From positions 368,632-432,631 of the forward strand of contig NZ_PNFB01000001.1 of NCBI RefSeq assembly GCF_003347015.1: 64,000 bases of DNA, in the 5' to 3' direction. Both the position numbers and the translations under genes were made by a program. Source of the stretch: Brachybacterium sp. YJGR34. GTDB lineage: Bacteria > Actinomycetota > Actinomycetes > Actinomycetales > Dermabacteraceae. Of the stretch, positions 8,091-17,072 are shown piece after piece. Every line of letters begins with the position of its first letter. The stretch's first letter is position 1. The notes beneath the pieces were generated by a model. The model was not told where the DNA came from, did not search any database, and worked only from the letters and a program-made list of their open reading frames with translations.

Positions 8091-8873
8091 ATGCCGATCC
8101 CCACCGCTGCCGCTCCCGCGGAGACGTCGCTCTCGTACGCCCTGGTCGACGCGAGGGGGACGGAGCTCGCCGCCGCCGATGCCGGCCGCCCCTACTACGC
8201 GGCCAGCACCATCAAGCTCCATGTGCTGCGGGCCGCGCTGCGCGCCGCGGCGGCCGGCGCCCTCGACCTCGACGCCCGGGTGCCGGCGACCCGCACCTTC
8301 GTGGGGGCCGACTGGGCGTCCTTCCTCCTCGAGGGGGACCACGTCGACCCCACGCACCCCGTCGCGGGCACGCCGATCGCGGTGCGCGAGCTGCTGGTGC
8401 GGATGATCGACCGCTCGAGCAACGAGGCCACGAACCATGTCATCGACCTGATCGGCCTGGACGCCGTCGCGGCGACCGTCGCGGACCTGGGACTGGCCGC
8501 CACCCGGGTGGAGCGGAGGATCGGCGACGCCGCCGCCCTCGCGGGCGGCGCCACCAACGAGACCAGCGCGGAGGACCTGGCCAGGACGATGCACGCGATC
8601 GTCGCGCCGGGAGCGTCCGGCCGGGACCTCGCCCTCGCCGCGCTGCGCGCTCAGCAGATCCCCGTGATCGCGACGGCTCTGCGCCCCGGCGTGGAGTGGG
8701 GCTCGAAATCCGGCTGGGTGGAGGGGTACCGGCACGACGTCGCCGTCCTGGGCGACCCCGACAGCGAGGACCTGCAGGTCCTCGCCGTCATGACGGCCGG
8801 GCTCGCCCAGGGCGAGGCCGACCGGCGGATCGCGGGGATCGTGCGGGAGCTGGTGCCGGACCTCGCCGCCTGA
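8091..8873 (+). CDS. Serine hydrolase, class A beta-lactamase-like
   Basis: 260 residues with the three class A motifs in order: S39-T-I-K42 (SxxK), RSSNEATN (SDN-like) and GSKSGW (KTG-like). There is no signal peptide, so it is probably cytoplasmic. That argues against a true periplasmic-type beta-lactamase and for a peptidase or amidase-like role. It ends 22 bp before the stop of the convergent NlpC/P60 gene. Confidence 0.85.
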   Translation: MPIPTAAAPAETSLSYALVDARGTELAAADAGRPYYAASTIKLHVLRAALRAAAAGALDLDARVPATRTFVGADWASFLLEGDHVDPTHPVAGTPIAVRELLVRMIDRSSNEATNHVIDLIGLDAVAATVADLGLAATRVERRIGDAAALAGGATNETSAEDLARTMHAIVAPGASGRDLALAALRAQQIPVIATALRPGVEWGSKSGWVEGYRHDVAVLGDPDSEDLQVLAVMTAGLAQGEADRRIAGIVRELVPDLAA

Positions 8874-8895
8874 GCACCGCCCTCGACGCCGGCGC

Positions 8896-9993
8896 TCAGC
8901 TCGCCAGCGGCGCCCGGCGGGCCCCGGCGTACTCGTCGTCGACGTCGTACTCGGTCAGCGACATGATCTCCACGCTCCGCGCCGCGTTCGGCGCCTGCAT
9001 GATGAGGTCGTCCCCGACGTACAGCGCGACGTGCCGGATCGAGTCGCTGCCCGGCCCGGAGGAGAAGAACACCAGGTCGCCGCGCTGCAGATCCTCCCGC
9101 TCGACAGGCTCGAGGCCCGAGTGGTCCCGCTGGGCGCCGGCATCGCGGTCGATCCGGATCCCGTGGTGGCGCAGCAGCGTGGAGGTGTAGCCGGAGCAGT
9201 CGAAGCCGTAGGCGCTCACGCCCGCCCACAGATAGCGCAGGCCCAGGAAGCGCTCGCCGGTGGCGATGATGTCCTCCGCGGTGGGCAGCGGCGGCATCTC
9301 GCCCTGCTCGCGCACCACCACGTCCGCGGCCGGGAGGTGGGCGCGGCCCGCGCCCGGCACGGCCACGGCGACCGAGCGGGCGGTCCGTCCGAGCACCGGC
9401 AGGACGGTGTCGAAGCTGACCGGGATGCCCGGGTGCTCACCGGAGGGGGTTCCGGTCAGCGTGCTGGTGAGCGCGGTGACGGTCGCCGTCGGGGCGGAGG
9501 CGGCACGGCGCGCGAAGCGCTCGTCGGCCACCAGGTGGATCTTCGGCACCCAGCCGGGATAGCCGCGCTCGTCGCGCGGGGTGCCCTGGGAGGTGACCAC
9601 GATGCGCGCCCAGTCGCCGTCGATCTCGTCGACGATGACCTCGCTGCCCAGCACGGCCTGCGTCTCGAGCTTCCCGGTCAGCCAGCGCCGGGTCTCGGTG
9701 TCCTGCATGTTCGCGTTCCAGGCGTCGAGGTCCACGGGGGCGGACAGCGCGGGGTCGTCGATCCCGGGGCGGTTCAGGCCCGGCTCCACCCACAGGGTGG
9801 TCGCGGTGACGGCCACGTGCGCGACGCCGCCCGGAGTCAGACCGGCGCCGGGCGCCGGGCGGCCGGCGGGGAGCGGACCGGTGTCCGCCGACGCGGCGGG
9901 GGCGAGGGAGGAGAGGCCGGCGACAGCGAGGCCGGCGGTGCCGGCGGCGGCCAGGCGCAGCCCGTCACGACGGGTCAGGGAGGGGCGGGACAT
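8896..9993 (-). CDS. Secreted NlpC/P60 (C40) peptidoglycan endopeptidase
   Basis: 365 residues. An RR signal (TRRDGLRLAAAGTAG) ending near ASADTG marks Tat-type export. The middle ~40-235 resembles two SH3-like modules (ARIVVTSQG, YPGWVPK). The C-terminal C40 domain has C266 (FDCSG), H321 (RHVALYVG) and Q333 as the likely triad. Such enzymes cut gamma-D-Glu links in cell-wall peptides. It lies 94 bp after an Ala-Glu-type dipeptide epimerase, which makes a wall-peptide salvage route plausible. Confidence 0.92.
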   Translation of the reverse strand: MSRPSLTRRDGLRLAAAGTAGLAVAGLSSLAPAASADTGPLPAGRPAPGAGLTPGGVAHVAVTATTLWVEPGLNRPGIDDPALSAPVDLDAWNANMQDTETRRWLTGKLETQAVLGSEVIVDEIDGDWARIVVTSQGTPRDERGYPGWVPKIHLVADERFARRAASAPTATVTALTSTLTGTPSGEHPGIPVSFDTVLPVLGRTARSVAVAVPGAGRAHLPAADVVVREQGEMPPLPTAEDIIATGERFLGLRYLWAGVSAYGFDCSGYTSTLLRHHGIRIDRDAGAQRDHSGLEPVEREDLQRGDLVFFSSGPGSDSIRHVALYVGDDLIMQAPNAARSVEIMSLTEYDVDDEYAGARRAPLAS

Positions 9994-10087
9994 GGATGTC
10001 TCCTTCGACGATCAGTGCCTCCGTGCGGTGACGGCGGCTGGGGTCAGCAGTGTCTCGGACGGATGGGACGTCGGCCTGTCGGCCCGG

Positions 10088-11185
10088 TCATCGATCACCC
10101 CCGTCGGCCGCATCGGCGAGGGCCGGCATCGGCTCGAGGCCCAGCCCCGGCCCACCGGTCAGGCGCAGCCGGGGACCGTCCTGCGCGTAGCCGCCGCGGG
10201 GGAGGCCGGAGGCGAACCAGGCCGGGGGATCGAGGTCGATCATCGTGATCGCAGGGTGGGCGACGGCCAGGTGCGCGGCCGCGGTGATCGAGATGCGCGG
10301 CTCCATCATGGCCCCGAGCATGCACTCGATCCCGGCCGTGCGGGCCACCTCCGCGATCTCCAGGGCGCCGCGCAGCCCGCCGGTCTTGGCCAGCTTGATG
10401 TTCAGCAGGTCGCAGGCGCCCGCATCGACCAGGCGGCGGGCGTCCTCGGCGTCCCAGACCGACTCGTCGGCCATGATCGGCAGCGACACCGCCGCGCGCA
10501 CGCGCGCCAGCCCCGCGAGATCGGCGGCCGCGACGGGCTGCTCGACCAGGTCGATCGGGAGGGCATCGGCCTCGAAGCCGGCGATGATCTCCACGGCCTG
10601 CTCCGGGGTCCAGCCCTGGTTGGCGTCCAGGCGCAGCCGGGCGCCCGGCGCGGCCTCGACCACGGCGGCCAGACGCTCGCGGTCCTCGGTGATGTCGTGG
10701 CCCAGCTTGATCTTCAGGATCTGCTCGCCGCGCTCCCGCGCCGCGCGGGCGTGCCCGGCCATCACCGCGGGATCCTCGAGGGAGATCGTCATGTCGTTGA
10801 GCAGCGTGTCCTCGAGACGCCCGCCCAGCAGCTCGACCAGGGGGCGGCCCGCCCGCCGCGCCCACGCGTCGTGCAGGGCCACCTCGAGCGCCGCCTTCGC
10901 GCTGGTCGCCCCGGGCACGGCGCCGGTGATCCGGCGGGACAGCTCGGTGATCGTGCCGCGGCGACCCAGGATCGCCTCCCGCAGCGGGCCCGCGAGGGAC
11001 GCGGCGATGGAATCCGCGGACTCCCCGGTGACCGCCACCGTCTCCGCCGCCGAGCCCTGACCGGTCGCGCCGCCGGCGAGCTCCACCTCGGCCACGACGT
11101 ACTCGACGGCCTCCGTGCGGCGGGCCGCGGTGACGAAGGGGCGCAGCAGCGGGGCGCGGTGGCGATGCGCGCGCACCGCCACCAC
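10088..11185 (-). CDS. Dipeptide epimerase (enolase superfamily, L-Ala-D/L-Glu epimerase-like)
   Basis: 365 residues. Muconate-lactonizing subgroup motifs are clear: KIKLG (catalytic lysine), LRLDANQ, DLVEQP and IMADESV (metal ligands), LLNIKLAKTGG (second base), and the C-terminal IDLDPP, a DxD typical of dipeptide epimerases. It would turn L-Ala-D-Glu from murein into L-Ala-L-Glu. The GTG start at 11185 has AGGAG 6 nt upstream; a GTG at 11224 overlapping the previous stop is possible. It sits between the DUF819 gene and the NlpC/P60 gene on one strand. Confidence 0.88.
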   Translation of the reverse strand: MVAVRAHRHRAPLLRPFVTAARRTEAVEYVVAEVELAGGATGQGSAAETVAVTGESADSIAASLAGPLREAILGRRGTITELSRRITGAVPGATSAKAALEVALHDAWARRAGRPLVELLGGRLEDTLLNDMTISLEDPAVMAGHARAARERGEQILKIKLGHDITEDRERLAAVVEAAPGARLRLDANQGWTPEQAVEIIAGFEADALPIDLVEQPVAAADLAGLARVRAAVSLPIMADESVWDAEDARRLVDAGACDLLNIKLAKTGGLRGALEIAEVARTAGIECMLGAMMEPRISITAAAHLAVAHPAITMIDLDPPAWFASGLPRGGYAQDGPRLRLTGGPGLGLEPMPALADAADGGDR

Positions 11186-11220
11186 CTGCAGCTCCTGGGC
11201 GTCCTGCCCGTCGAGGGCGC

Positions 11221-12372
11221 TCACAGCGCCGCCATGACCTGGGAGGCGGCGAGCCCCACGAAGGTGCCCGCGAAGGCGCCGATCAGGGCGAACAGCACGC
11301 CGATCGGCACCAGCTGGCGGTTGAACGCCGAGGCGACGACGGGGGCGGAGGCGATGCCGCCGATGTTCGCGGTCGAGGCGACGGCCAGGGAGAACAGCTC
11401 GACCTTCGCGATCTTCGCGTAGATCACCATGATGGCGGCGTGGATCGCGAGCACCAGCACGCCGATCAGCAGGTACAGCGGGGCCTGGGTGAGGGCGGAG
11501 AAGTCGGAGCCGGAGGCGATCTGGCCGATGATGACGAAGAGCATCAGCGTGGCCACCTCGCTCGAACCCGCGGTGCGGCCCAGCGGGGTCAGCGCGACCA
11601 GCAGGCCCAGCACGGAGACGATGAGGATCGTCCAGGTGGTGCCGTTGACGACGGTGCCCCACTCGGGCAGCAGTCCGCCCGCCCAGATCGCGACGGTGGA
11701 GACGGCCACGGCTCCCAGCAGCACGATCGCGAGGGAGGCGGCGGTGATCGGTCGAGCCTGCTCCTCCGCGGCGCCGGTGTGCGCGTCGAGATAGGAGGTG
11801 TCCGCCTTGGTCCAGCGGTTGAAGCGCGGTGAGGCGGCGACCGAGGCGAACATCGCCATCAGCCACACCGAGTACATGATCGTGTCGGTGATCAGCGCGT
11901 ACCCGAAGATCGACTCGGGCGCCTGCAGGATGTCCTGCACCGCCACCATGTTGGCGCTGCCGCCGGTCCAGGAGGCCAGCAGGGCGCCCATCACCTTCCA
12001 CGCCTCGGTGTGCAGGGCGCCCTGGAACACGGCGTACACGCCGATCATCGCGACGAACAGGGAGACGGTCGCGACCGCGTAGGTCAGCAGCAGCTTCGGG
12101 CCCAGCGAGATGATCCTGCGCAGGTCGCAGCTGAACAGGAACAGGAAGATCATCGCCGGCAGCAGCACGTCCTTGACCTGGGCGATGGGCTCGCGCGTGG
12201 CCTCGTCGGGGCCGAAGACGCCCAGCGAGTTGAGGGTCGCGCACAGCAGATACATCAGCACCATGCCGGGCACGAAGCGGAACAGCTTCCAGCCGGTGGT
12301 GCGCTCGAGCACGATCAACGCGCAGGACAGTCCCAGCAGGACGCCCAGCATCAGCACTCCGTCGGTGATCAC
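11221..12372 (-). CDS. DUF819 family membrane protein
   Basis: 383 residues with about ten or more hydrophobic segments and the family's SWTGGSANMVAV and STANIGGIASAP stretches. The family is a predicted secondary transporter of unknown substrate. GTG start with GAGGAG upstream. It is next to the dipeptide epimerase and NlpC/P60 genes, which suggests uptake of peptides or amino acids from cell-wall turnover; this is inference from context. Confidence 0.88.
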   Translation of the reverse strand: MITDGVLMLGVLLGLSCALIVLERTTGWKLFRFVPGMVLMYLLCATLNSLGVFGPDEATREPIAQVKDVLLPAMIFLFLFSCDLRRIISLGPKLLLTYAVATVSLFVAMIGVYAVFQGALHTEAWKVMGALLASWTGGSANMVAVQDILQAPESIFGYALITDTIMYSVWLMAMFASVAASPRFNRWTKADTSYLDAHTGAAEEQARPITAASLAIVLLGAVAVSTVAIWAGGLLPEWGTVVNGTTWTILIVSVLGLLVALTPLGRTAGSSEVATLMLFVIIGQIASGSDFSALTQAPLYLLIGVLVLAIHAAIMVIYAKIAKVELFSLAVASTANIGGIASAPVVASAFNRQLVPIGVLFALIGAFAGTFVGLAASQVMAAL

Positions 12373-12415
12373 GGGAGGTCTCCTCGGTCAGGGGGGAAGG
12401 GAACCGCCCGAGACG

Positions 12416-12475
12416 CAAAAAACGGAAGCACCGGGGACCGACGCCTCGGGCGAGGCGCGATCACGGTGCTTCCGT
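12416..12475 (-). terminator. Rho-independent terminator of the DUF3870 gene
   Basis: Read on the minus strand, ACGGAAGCACCG and its complement form a 12-bp outer stem. An inner CGCCTCG/CGAGGCG stem sits in the loop, and TTTTTT follows directly. This is the best canonical terminator in the window. It separates the DUF3870 transcript from the DUF819 operon. Confidence 0.88.
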
Positions 12476-12524
12476 CGGGATCCGGTTCGGTGAGGTTCCG
12501 GGCGGGCGGCAGCGGGTGGCGGGG

Positions 12525-12845
12525 TCAGCCGACGGAGCCGGCCGCCAGGTCGCGGTACTTCACGGCGGCGCTGCGCACCGAGGCGGCGAGCGCGCGCTGC
12601 GAGGATCCGTGATACCTGTCGGTGATCGTCTCCACCAGCGCGTCATCCTCGAGGAGCGAACGGCCCACCAGCAGCTCGCGCACGAACTCCGTCGTGAGGG
12701 CGAGCGTGGCCGTGCAGTCCGCGGCGCGGATGACGTGCGACTCAGTATCGACGACGAGGCCCACGAAGAAAAGTCCCCACTGCTCCGTGATCGGATTGTT
12801 GCTCGGAGCCTTGGACTCGCCGGTGAGGTAGATGGTGGTGCCCAT
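12525..12845 (-). CDS. DUF3870 domain protein
   Basis: 106 residues, no membrane segment. The pattern GESKAPSNNPITEQWGLFF, then VGRSLLEDD and YHGSSQRAL matches DUF3870, a family of unknown biochemistry. No good ribosome binding site is visible before the ATG. It lies directly upstream, on the same strand, of the DUF819 and epimerase genes, though a terminator stands between. Its proximity to a peptide-salvage locus may hint at role. Confidence 0.82.
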   Translation of the reverse strand: MGTTIYLTGESKAPSNNPITEQWGLFFVGLVVDTESHVIRAADCTATLALTTEFVRELLVGRSLLEDDALVETITDRYHGSSQRALAASVRSAAVKYRDLAAGSVG

Positions 12846-12875
12846 GGGGGAAGCTTATGCGGCGGTCGGCCGCGG

Positions 12876-13523
12876 TCAGCTGCAGGTGATGCGCGGGAGC
12901 TCGTAGTAGTGATCGTCCTGCGACGTCTCGGTGCCCTCGCGGGAGGGCATGACGAAGAGGAACTCGAGGGGGACGGTGCCGGTGGCGGTGGCCGTATAGC
13001 TGATGCTCTGCTCCGCCCAACTGCCGTCCATGGGGATCTGCGTCCCCGGGTAGACCTCGGAGCGCGTGGTGTAGGTGGCCTGCGTCATGCCGTCGACCGA
13101 GAGGGTGCTGTAGGAGGCCTGCGACACCGCGGGGTTGTTGCTGCCGTACGTGCCGCGGGCGAAGAAGTCGAAGGTGTAGGTCGTTCCGGCGACCACATCG
13201 AGCTGGGTGGTCCAGCGCACCTCGGCGTCGAGGCCGGAGTTGTTCGCCGTGTTGTTCTCGGTCTGCACGGTGATAACGTCGCGCGTGGAGCCCTGCACCG
13301 TCGCGGGGCCGATCGAGGTCTGTCCCGTGACGGCGTACTCGTTCTGGGACAACGTCCACTGGTCGGGGGCGTCGATGCTGGGGCAGGTGACCGGGGATGC
13401 TGCGACGGCCGGCGCTGCAACGGCGGTGGCGAGGACGGGCACCGCCCAGGTCGCGCCCTTGACGAGGGCACGACGCGTGGAGATGCCCGATGTGGACCTG
13501 TCGGTGCGATCGATGCTGTTCAT
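12876..13523 (-). CDS. Secreted protein of unknown function
   Basis: 215 residues. A signal sequence (TRRALVKGATWAVPVLATA, cleaved near AVAASP) with an RR pair suggests Tat export. The mature part is beta-rich with many Thr, Ser and Asn and two cysteines near its ends (VTCPS and ITCS), consistent with a small surface or wall-associated beta-sandwich. No anchor motif is present. GAGGT stands before the ATG. No family recognised. Confidence 0.7.
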   Translation of the reverse strand: MNSIDRTDRSTSGISTRRALVKGATWAVPVLATAVAAPAVAASPVTCPSIDAPDQWTLSQNEYAVTGQTSIGPATVQGSTRDVITVQTENNTANNSGLDAEVRWTTQLDVVAGTTYTFDFFARGTYGSNNPAVSQASYSTLSVDGMTQATYTTRSEVYPGTQIPMDGSWAEQSISYTATATGTVPLEFLFVMPSREGTETSQDDHYYELPRITCS

Positions 13524-13631
13524 CCGTACCTCTCAAGCAGACCTCGCGGAGTCACCACTCGTCCGTCGTCGCACCGGGCCGACCCCTCCGGCGCCCGGCG
13601 CTCGTGTGGGCCAGGATACCGCCCTGGGTGC

Positions 13632-15110
13632 TCACAGCGGCAGGCGGAGGTAGGTCGTCTCGAGGTACGCCGCGAGCCCCTCGTGGGAGCCCTCGCGGCC
13701 CAGGCCCGACTCCTTGACCCCGCCGAAGGGGGCCGCCGGATCCGAGGCGACGCCGAGGTTGATCGCCACCATCCCGGACTCGAGCCGGCTCGCGGCCTCG
13801 GTCACCTCCCCGAGATCCTCGCCCATCGCGTACGCCATGAGACCGAACTCGGTGTCGTTGGCCGCGGCGATCATCTCCTCGACCTCATCCAACACGATGA
13901 TCGGTGCGACGGGCCCGAAGATCTCCTCGCGGTTCACACGGGCCTCGCGGGGCACGTCGCCCAGGACCGTCGGCGCATGGAAGAAGCCCTCGCGCTCCAG
14001 CCGGCCACCGCCGGTGAGAACCGTCGCCCCGCACGCGACGGCATCGGCCACGAGCTCCTCGACCTTCGCGATCCCGTCCTCGTCGATCAGCGGGCCGAGG
14101 GTGGTGCCCTCCTCGATGCCGGGGCCCACCACCAGCTTCTCGGTCTCCTCGACGAGGCGACGCGTGAACTCCTCGGCGCGGGAGGCATGGACGTAGAAGC
14201 GGTTCGCCGCGGTGCAGGCCTCGCCGTTGTTGCGGTACTTCCCGAGCATCGCCGCGGTGACCGCGACCTCCACGTCCGCCGAGGGCAGGACCAGGAAGGG
14301 GGCGTTGCCGCCCAGCTCCATCGAGGTGGCCAGCACGTGCTCGGAGGCCTGGGAGAGCAGCACCCGGCCCACGGCGGTGGAGCCGGTGAAGGACACCTTC
14401 CGCAGCCGCGGATCGGCCATCAGCGTGGAGCTCAGGCCCTTGGAGTCCGAGGTGACCACGCAGCTGACCACCCCGGCGGGCACCCCCGCCTCGGCGAGGA
14501 TCTCCATCAGCAGCAGCGAGGTCAGCGGCGTCTTCTGCGCGGGCTTGAGGACCACCGTGCAGCCGGCCGCCAGGGCCGGGCCGATCTTCCGGGCCCCCAT
14601 CGAGAGCGGGAAGTTCCAGGGGGTGATCAGCAGGCTGGGGCCGACGGGCCGGGGCACGGCGAGGATCGCGGCGTCCGCGGCCGGGGCGTGCCGGGCGAGG
14701 CCGGGGGCGCGCACCGCCTCCTCGCCGAACCAGCGCAGGAACTCCGCGCCGTAGGTGACCTCTCCGTACGCCTCCGCGAGCGGCTTGCCCATCTCGAGGG
14801 TCATCGCGAGGGCGAGGTCGTCCCTCCGCTCGTGGCACAGCGCGAAGGCGCGGCGCAGGATCTCGGCGCGCTCGCGCGGGAGCGTCGCGGCCCAGTCCGC
14901 CTGCGCGGCGTCCGCGGCATCGAGCGCCCGGGCGCCGACGGCGGCGGCGTCGGCGTCGACCACGCGGGTCAGCTCCCGCCCGGTCGCGGGGTCGAGGACC
15001 GGGAGCGACGGGGTGCCTCCGAGGAAGCCGCCGTCGACGAAGGAGCTGCGCGGGACGCGCTCCAGCAGGTCGGCGATGCGGGCAGGGGTGATCTCGGGCA
15101 GCTCGGGCAT
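13632..15110 (-). CDS. NAD(P)-dependent aldehyde dehydrogenase, succinate-semialdehyde type
   Basis: 492 residues. It oxidises an aldehyde to the acid using NAD(P). The catalytic C299 (NNGEACTAANRF) and general base E265 (MELGGNAPF) are present, along with the TPWNFPLSM and FTGSTAVG cofactor stretches. AGGAGGAG precedes the chosen ATG by 3-5 nt; an upstream ATG at 15149 lacks support. Resemblance is closest to succinate-semialdehyde dehydrogenases, but no GABA aminotransferase lies nearby. Confidence 0.9.
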   Translation of the reverse strand: MPELPEITPARIADLLERVPRSSFVDGGFLGGTPSLPVLDPATGRELTRVVDADAAAVGARALDAADAAQADWAATLPRERAEILRRAFALCHERRDDLALAMTLEMGKPLAEAYGEVTYGAEFLRWFGEEAVRAPGLARHAPAADAAILAVPRPVGPSLLITPWNFPLSMGARKIGPALAAGCTVVLKPAQKTPLTSLLLMEILAEAGVPAGVVSCVVTSDSKGLSSTLMADPRLRKVSFTGSTAVGRVLLSQASEHVLATSMELGGNAPFLVLPSADVEVAVTAAMLGKYRNNGEACTAANRFYVHASRAEEFTRRLVEETEKLVVGPGIEEGTTLGPLIDEDGIAKVEELVADAVACGATVLTGGGRLEREGFFHAPTVLGDVPREARVNREEIFGPVAPIIVLDEVEEMIAAANDTEFGLMAYAMGEDLGEVTEAASRLESGMVAINLGVASDPAAPFGGVKESGLGREGSHEGLAAYLETTYLRLPL

Positions 15111-15161
15111 GGCTCCTCCTCCGTCGTCGGATTCGCGTCCAGTCTGCACCCGCGGGCCGCG

Positions 15162-17006
15162 TCAGGGAGCGGACCGCGCCTCCGCCAGGGCGTCGACCGC
15201 CCGGACCAGCCCCAGGTGGCTGAACGCCTGAGGGAAGTTCCCGGCCATCCGCCCGCTGCTCCCGTCGTACTCCTCCGCCAGCAGGTGCAGGTCGTTCGCG
15301 CTCTCGAGCAGCTGGTCCATGAGCACCGCGGCCTCCTCGACGCGGCCGCTCGCGGCGTACTGCTCGACCAGCCAGAAGCAGCAGACCAGAAAGGGGTGCT
15401 CATCGCCCGGCAGCCCGTCCTGGCCCTTCGTGCGGTATCGCAGGATGAGGCCGTCGGGCCCACGCAGGTCCTGCTCGATCCGGGCGACGGTGGCGAGCAT
15501 CCGGGGGTCGCGGGCCGGCAGGAATCCGGTGTGCGGGATCTGCAGCAGGGAGGCATCCACCTCCCGGGAACCGTAGGTCTGGGTGAAGGAGCCGTCCTCG
15601 TCGACGCCGCGGGCGAGGATCTCCTCGCGCATCTGCTCGCGGAGTCGGCGCCAGAGCGCGAGCTCCTCCGCGGTGGCCGGGAGCCCGTGCTCCTCGGCCC
15701 CGCGCAGCGCCCGGTCGAAGGTCGCCCACACCATCACGCGGCCGTGGGTGAAGAAGGCCGGTTCGCCGCGCATCTCCCAGATCCCGTGGTCGGGGACGTC
15801 CAGGCGGTGGATCGTGTAGCGGACCAGGGCCTTCTGCAGCGACCAGGACCAGGAGCCGTCCTCGAGGCCCGCCTCGCGCATCATCGACAGCGCGATCATC
15901 ACCTCGCCCACCACATCGGCCTGGTACTGGGCCGCGGCGGCGTTGCCGACCCGCACCGGCAGCGAGCCCTCGTAGCCGGGCAGATGCGGCAGCTCCCGCT
16001 CGGGCAGCGTCCGTTCGCCGGTGATCGTGTACATGATCTGCAGCTGCTCGGGGTCCCCGGCGATCGCGCGCAGCAGCCAGTCCCGCCAGGAGGAGGCGGC
16101 CTCGACGTGCCCGTGGGAGAGCAGCGCCTCGAGCGAGAGCGCCGCGTCGCGCAGCCAGCAGAAGCGGTAGTCCCAGTTGCGCACCCCGCCGAAGTCCTCG
16201 GGCAGGCTGGTGGTGGGCGCGGCGACGATCCCGCCGGTGTGCCGGTGGGTGAGGGACTTCAGCACCAGCAGGGAGCGTCGGAGCGGCTCGGCGTGCTCGG
16301 CCGGGACGGCGGGGGCCTCCGCCTTCCCCAGCCAGTGGGACCAGCTCGCGACGGTGCGCTCGAGCTCCTGCTCCGCATCGCGGCCCCGGGGCACCTCGAG
16401 CCAGGACGGGAACCAGGTCAGCACCCAGTGGGCGGTCTCGTCCGCGCGGAGCCGATGGCGCCCCCGATGGGCACGGACGTCGGCCGACGCGCTCAGCGCC
16501 GGGCCGTGCAGCACGAGCCCGTCGCCGCCCGCCACGGCGATGAGGACCTCGGCGCCGTCGGGGTCCTCGCCGCGTCGCACCCAGGGCACGACGCTGCCGT
16601 ACTCGAAGCGGACCCGCAGCTCCTGCACCACCTCGATCTCGCCTCCGGTGCAGGTCACCGAGCGGACCAGGTCCGCGTGGTCCTCGCCGTCGCCGCGCAG
16701 CGACGGCGCATCGTCGTGATCCGGCGCGATCGGCATGAACTCGGTGACGGTCGCGGTGCCGGTGGGGGAGCGCCACAGCGTCTCGAGCACCATCGTCGAG
16801 GGCAGGTAGCGGCGCGAGAGCACCTCGCCGTCGGCGATCCTCAGCGACCAGTGCCCGTGCGACTCGTCCCCCAGCAGGGAGCAGAACATGGCCCCGGAGT
16901 CGAACCGGGGCAGGCACAGCCAGTCGACGTCACCCTCCCGGGTCACGAGCGCGGCGGCGCGCTGGTCAGAGAGCAGGGCATGGTCCTCGATGAGTGCACC
17001 GGGCAT
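15162..17006 (-). CDS. Glycoside hydrolase family 15, trehalase or glucoamylase
   Basis: 614 residues. An N-terminal beta-sandwich (~1-230) is followed by an (alpha/alpha)6 barrel with the NWDYRFCWLRD signature. E411 in GIWEMRG is the likely catalytic acid. Actinobacterial proteins of this layout are often trehalases, and no signal peptide is present, so a cytoplasmic role in trehalose or maltodextrin breakdown fits. It is 51 bp upstream of the aldehyde dehydrogenase gene on the same strand; a shared function is not obvious. Confidence 0.88.
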   Translation of the reverse strand: MPGALIEDHALLSDQRAAALVTREGDVDWLCLPRFDSGAMFCSLLGDESHGHWSLRIADGEVLSRRYLPSTMVLETLWRSPTGTATVTEFMPIAPDHDDAPSLRGDGEDHADLVRSVTCTGGEIEVVQELRVRFEYGSVVPWVRRGEDPDGAEVLIAVAGGDGLVLHGPALSASADVRAHRGRHRLRADETAHWVLTWFPSWLEVPRGRDAEQELERTVASWSHWLGKAEAPAVPAEHAEPLRRSLLVLKSLTHRHTGGIVAAPTTSLPEDFGGVRNWDYRFCWLRDAALSLEALLSHGHVEAASSWRDWLLRAIAGDPEQLQIMYTITGERTLPERELPHLPGYEGSLPVRVGNAAAAQYQADVVGEVMIALSMMREAGLEDGSWSWSLQKALVRYTIHRLDVPDHGIWEMRGEPAFFTHGRVMVWATFDRALRGAEEHGLPATAEELALWRRLREQMREEILARGVDEDGSFTQTYGSREVDASLLQIPHTGFLPARDPRMLATVARIEQDLRGPDGLILRYRTKGQDGLPGDEHPFLVCCFWLVEQYAASGRVEEAAVLMDQLLESANDLHLLAEEYDGSSGRMAGNFPQAFSHLGLVRAVDALAEARSAP

Positions 17007-17072
17007 GGCCCCAGTCCATCATGCCGGCGCCGGCTCCGGGGGCAGATCGACGGCGACGAGTGCCAGGGGTCC

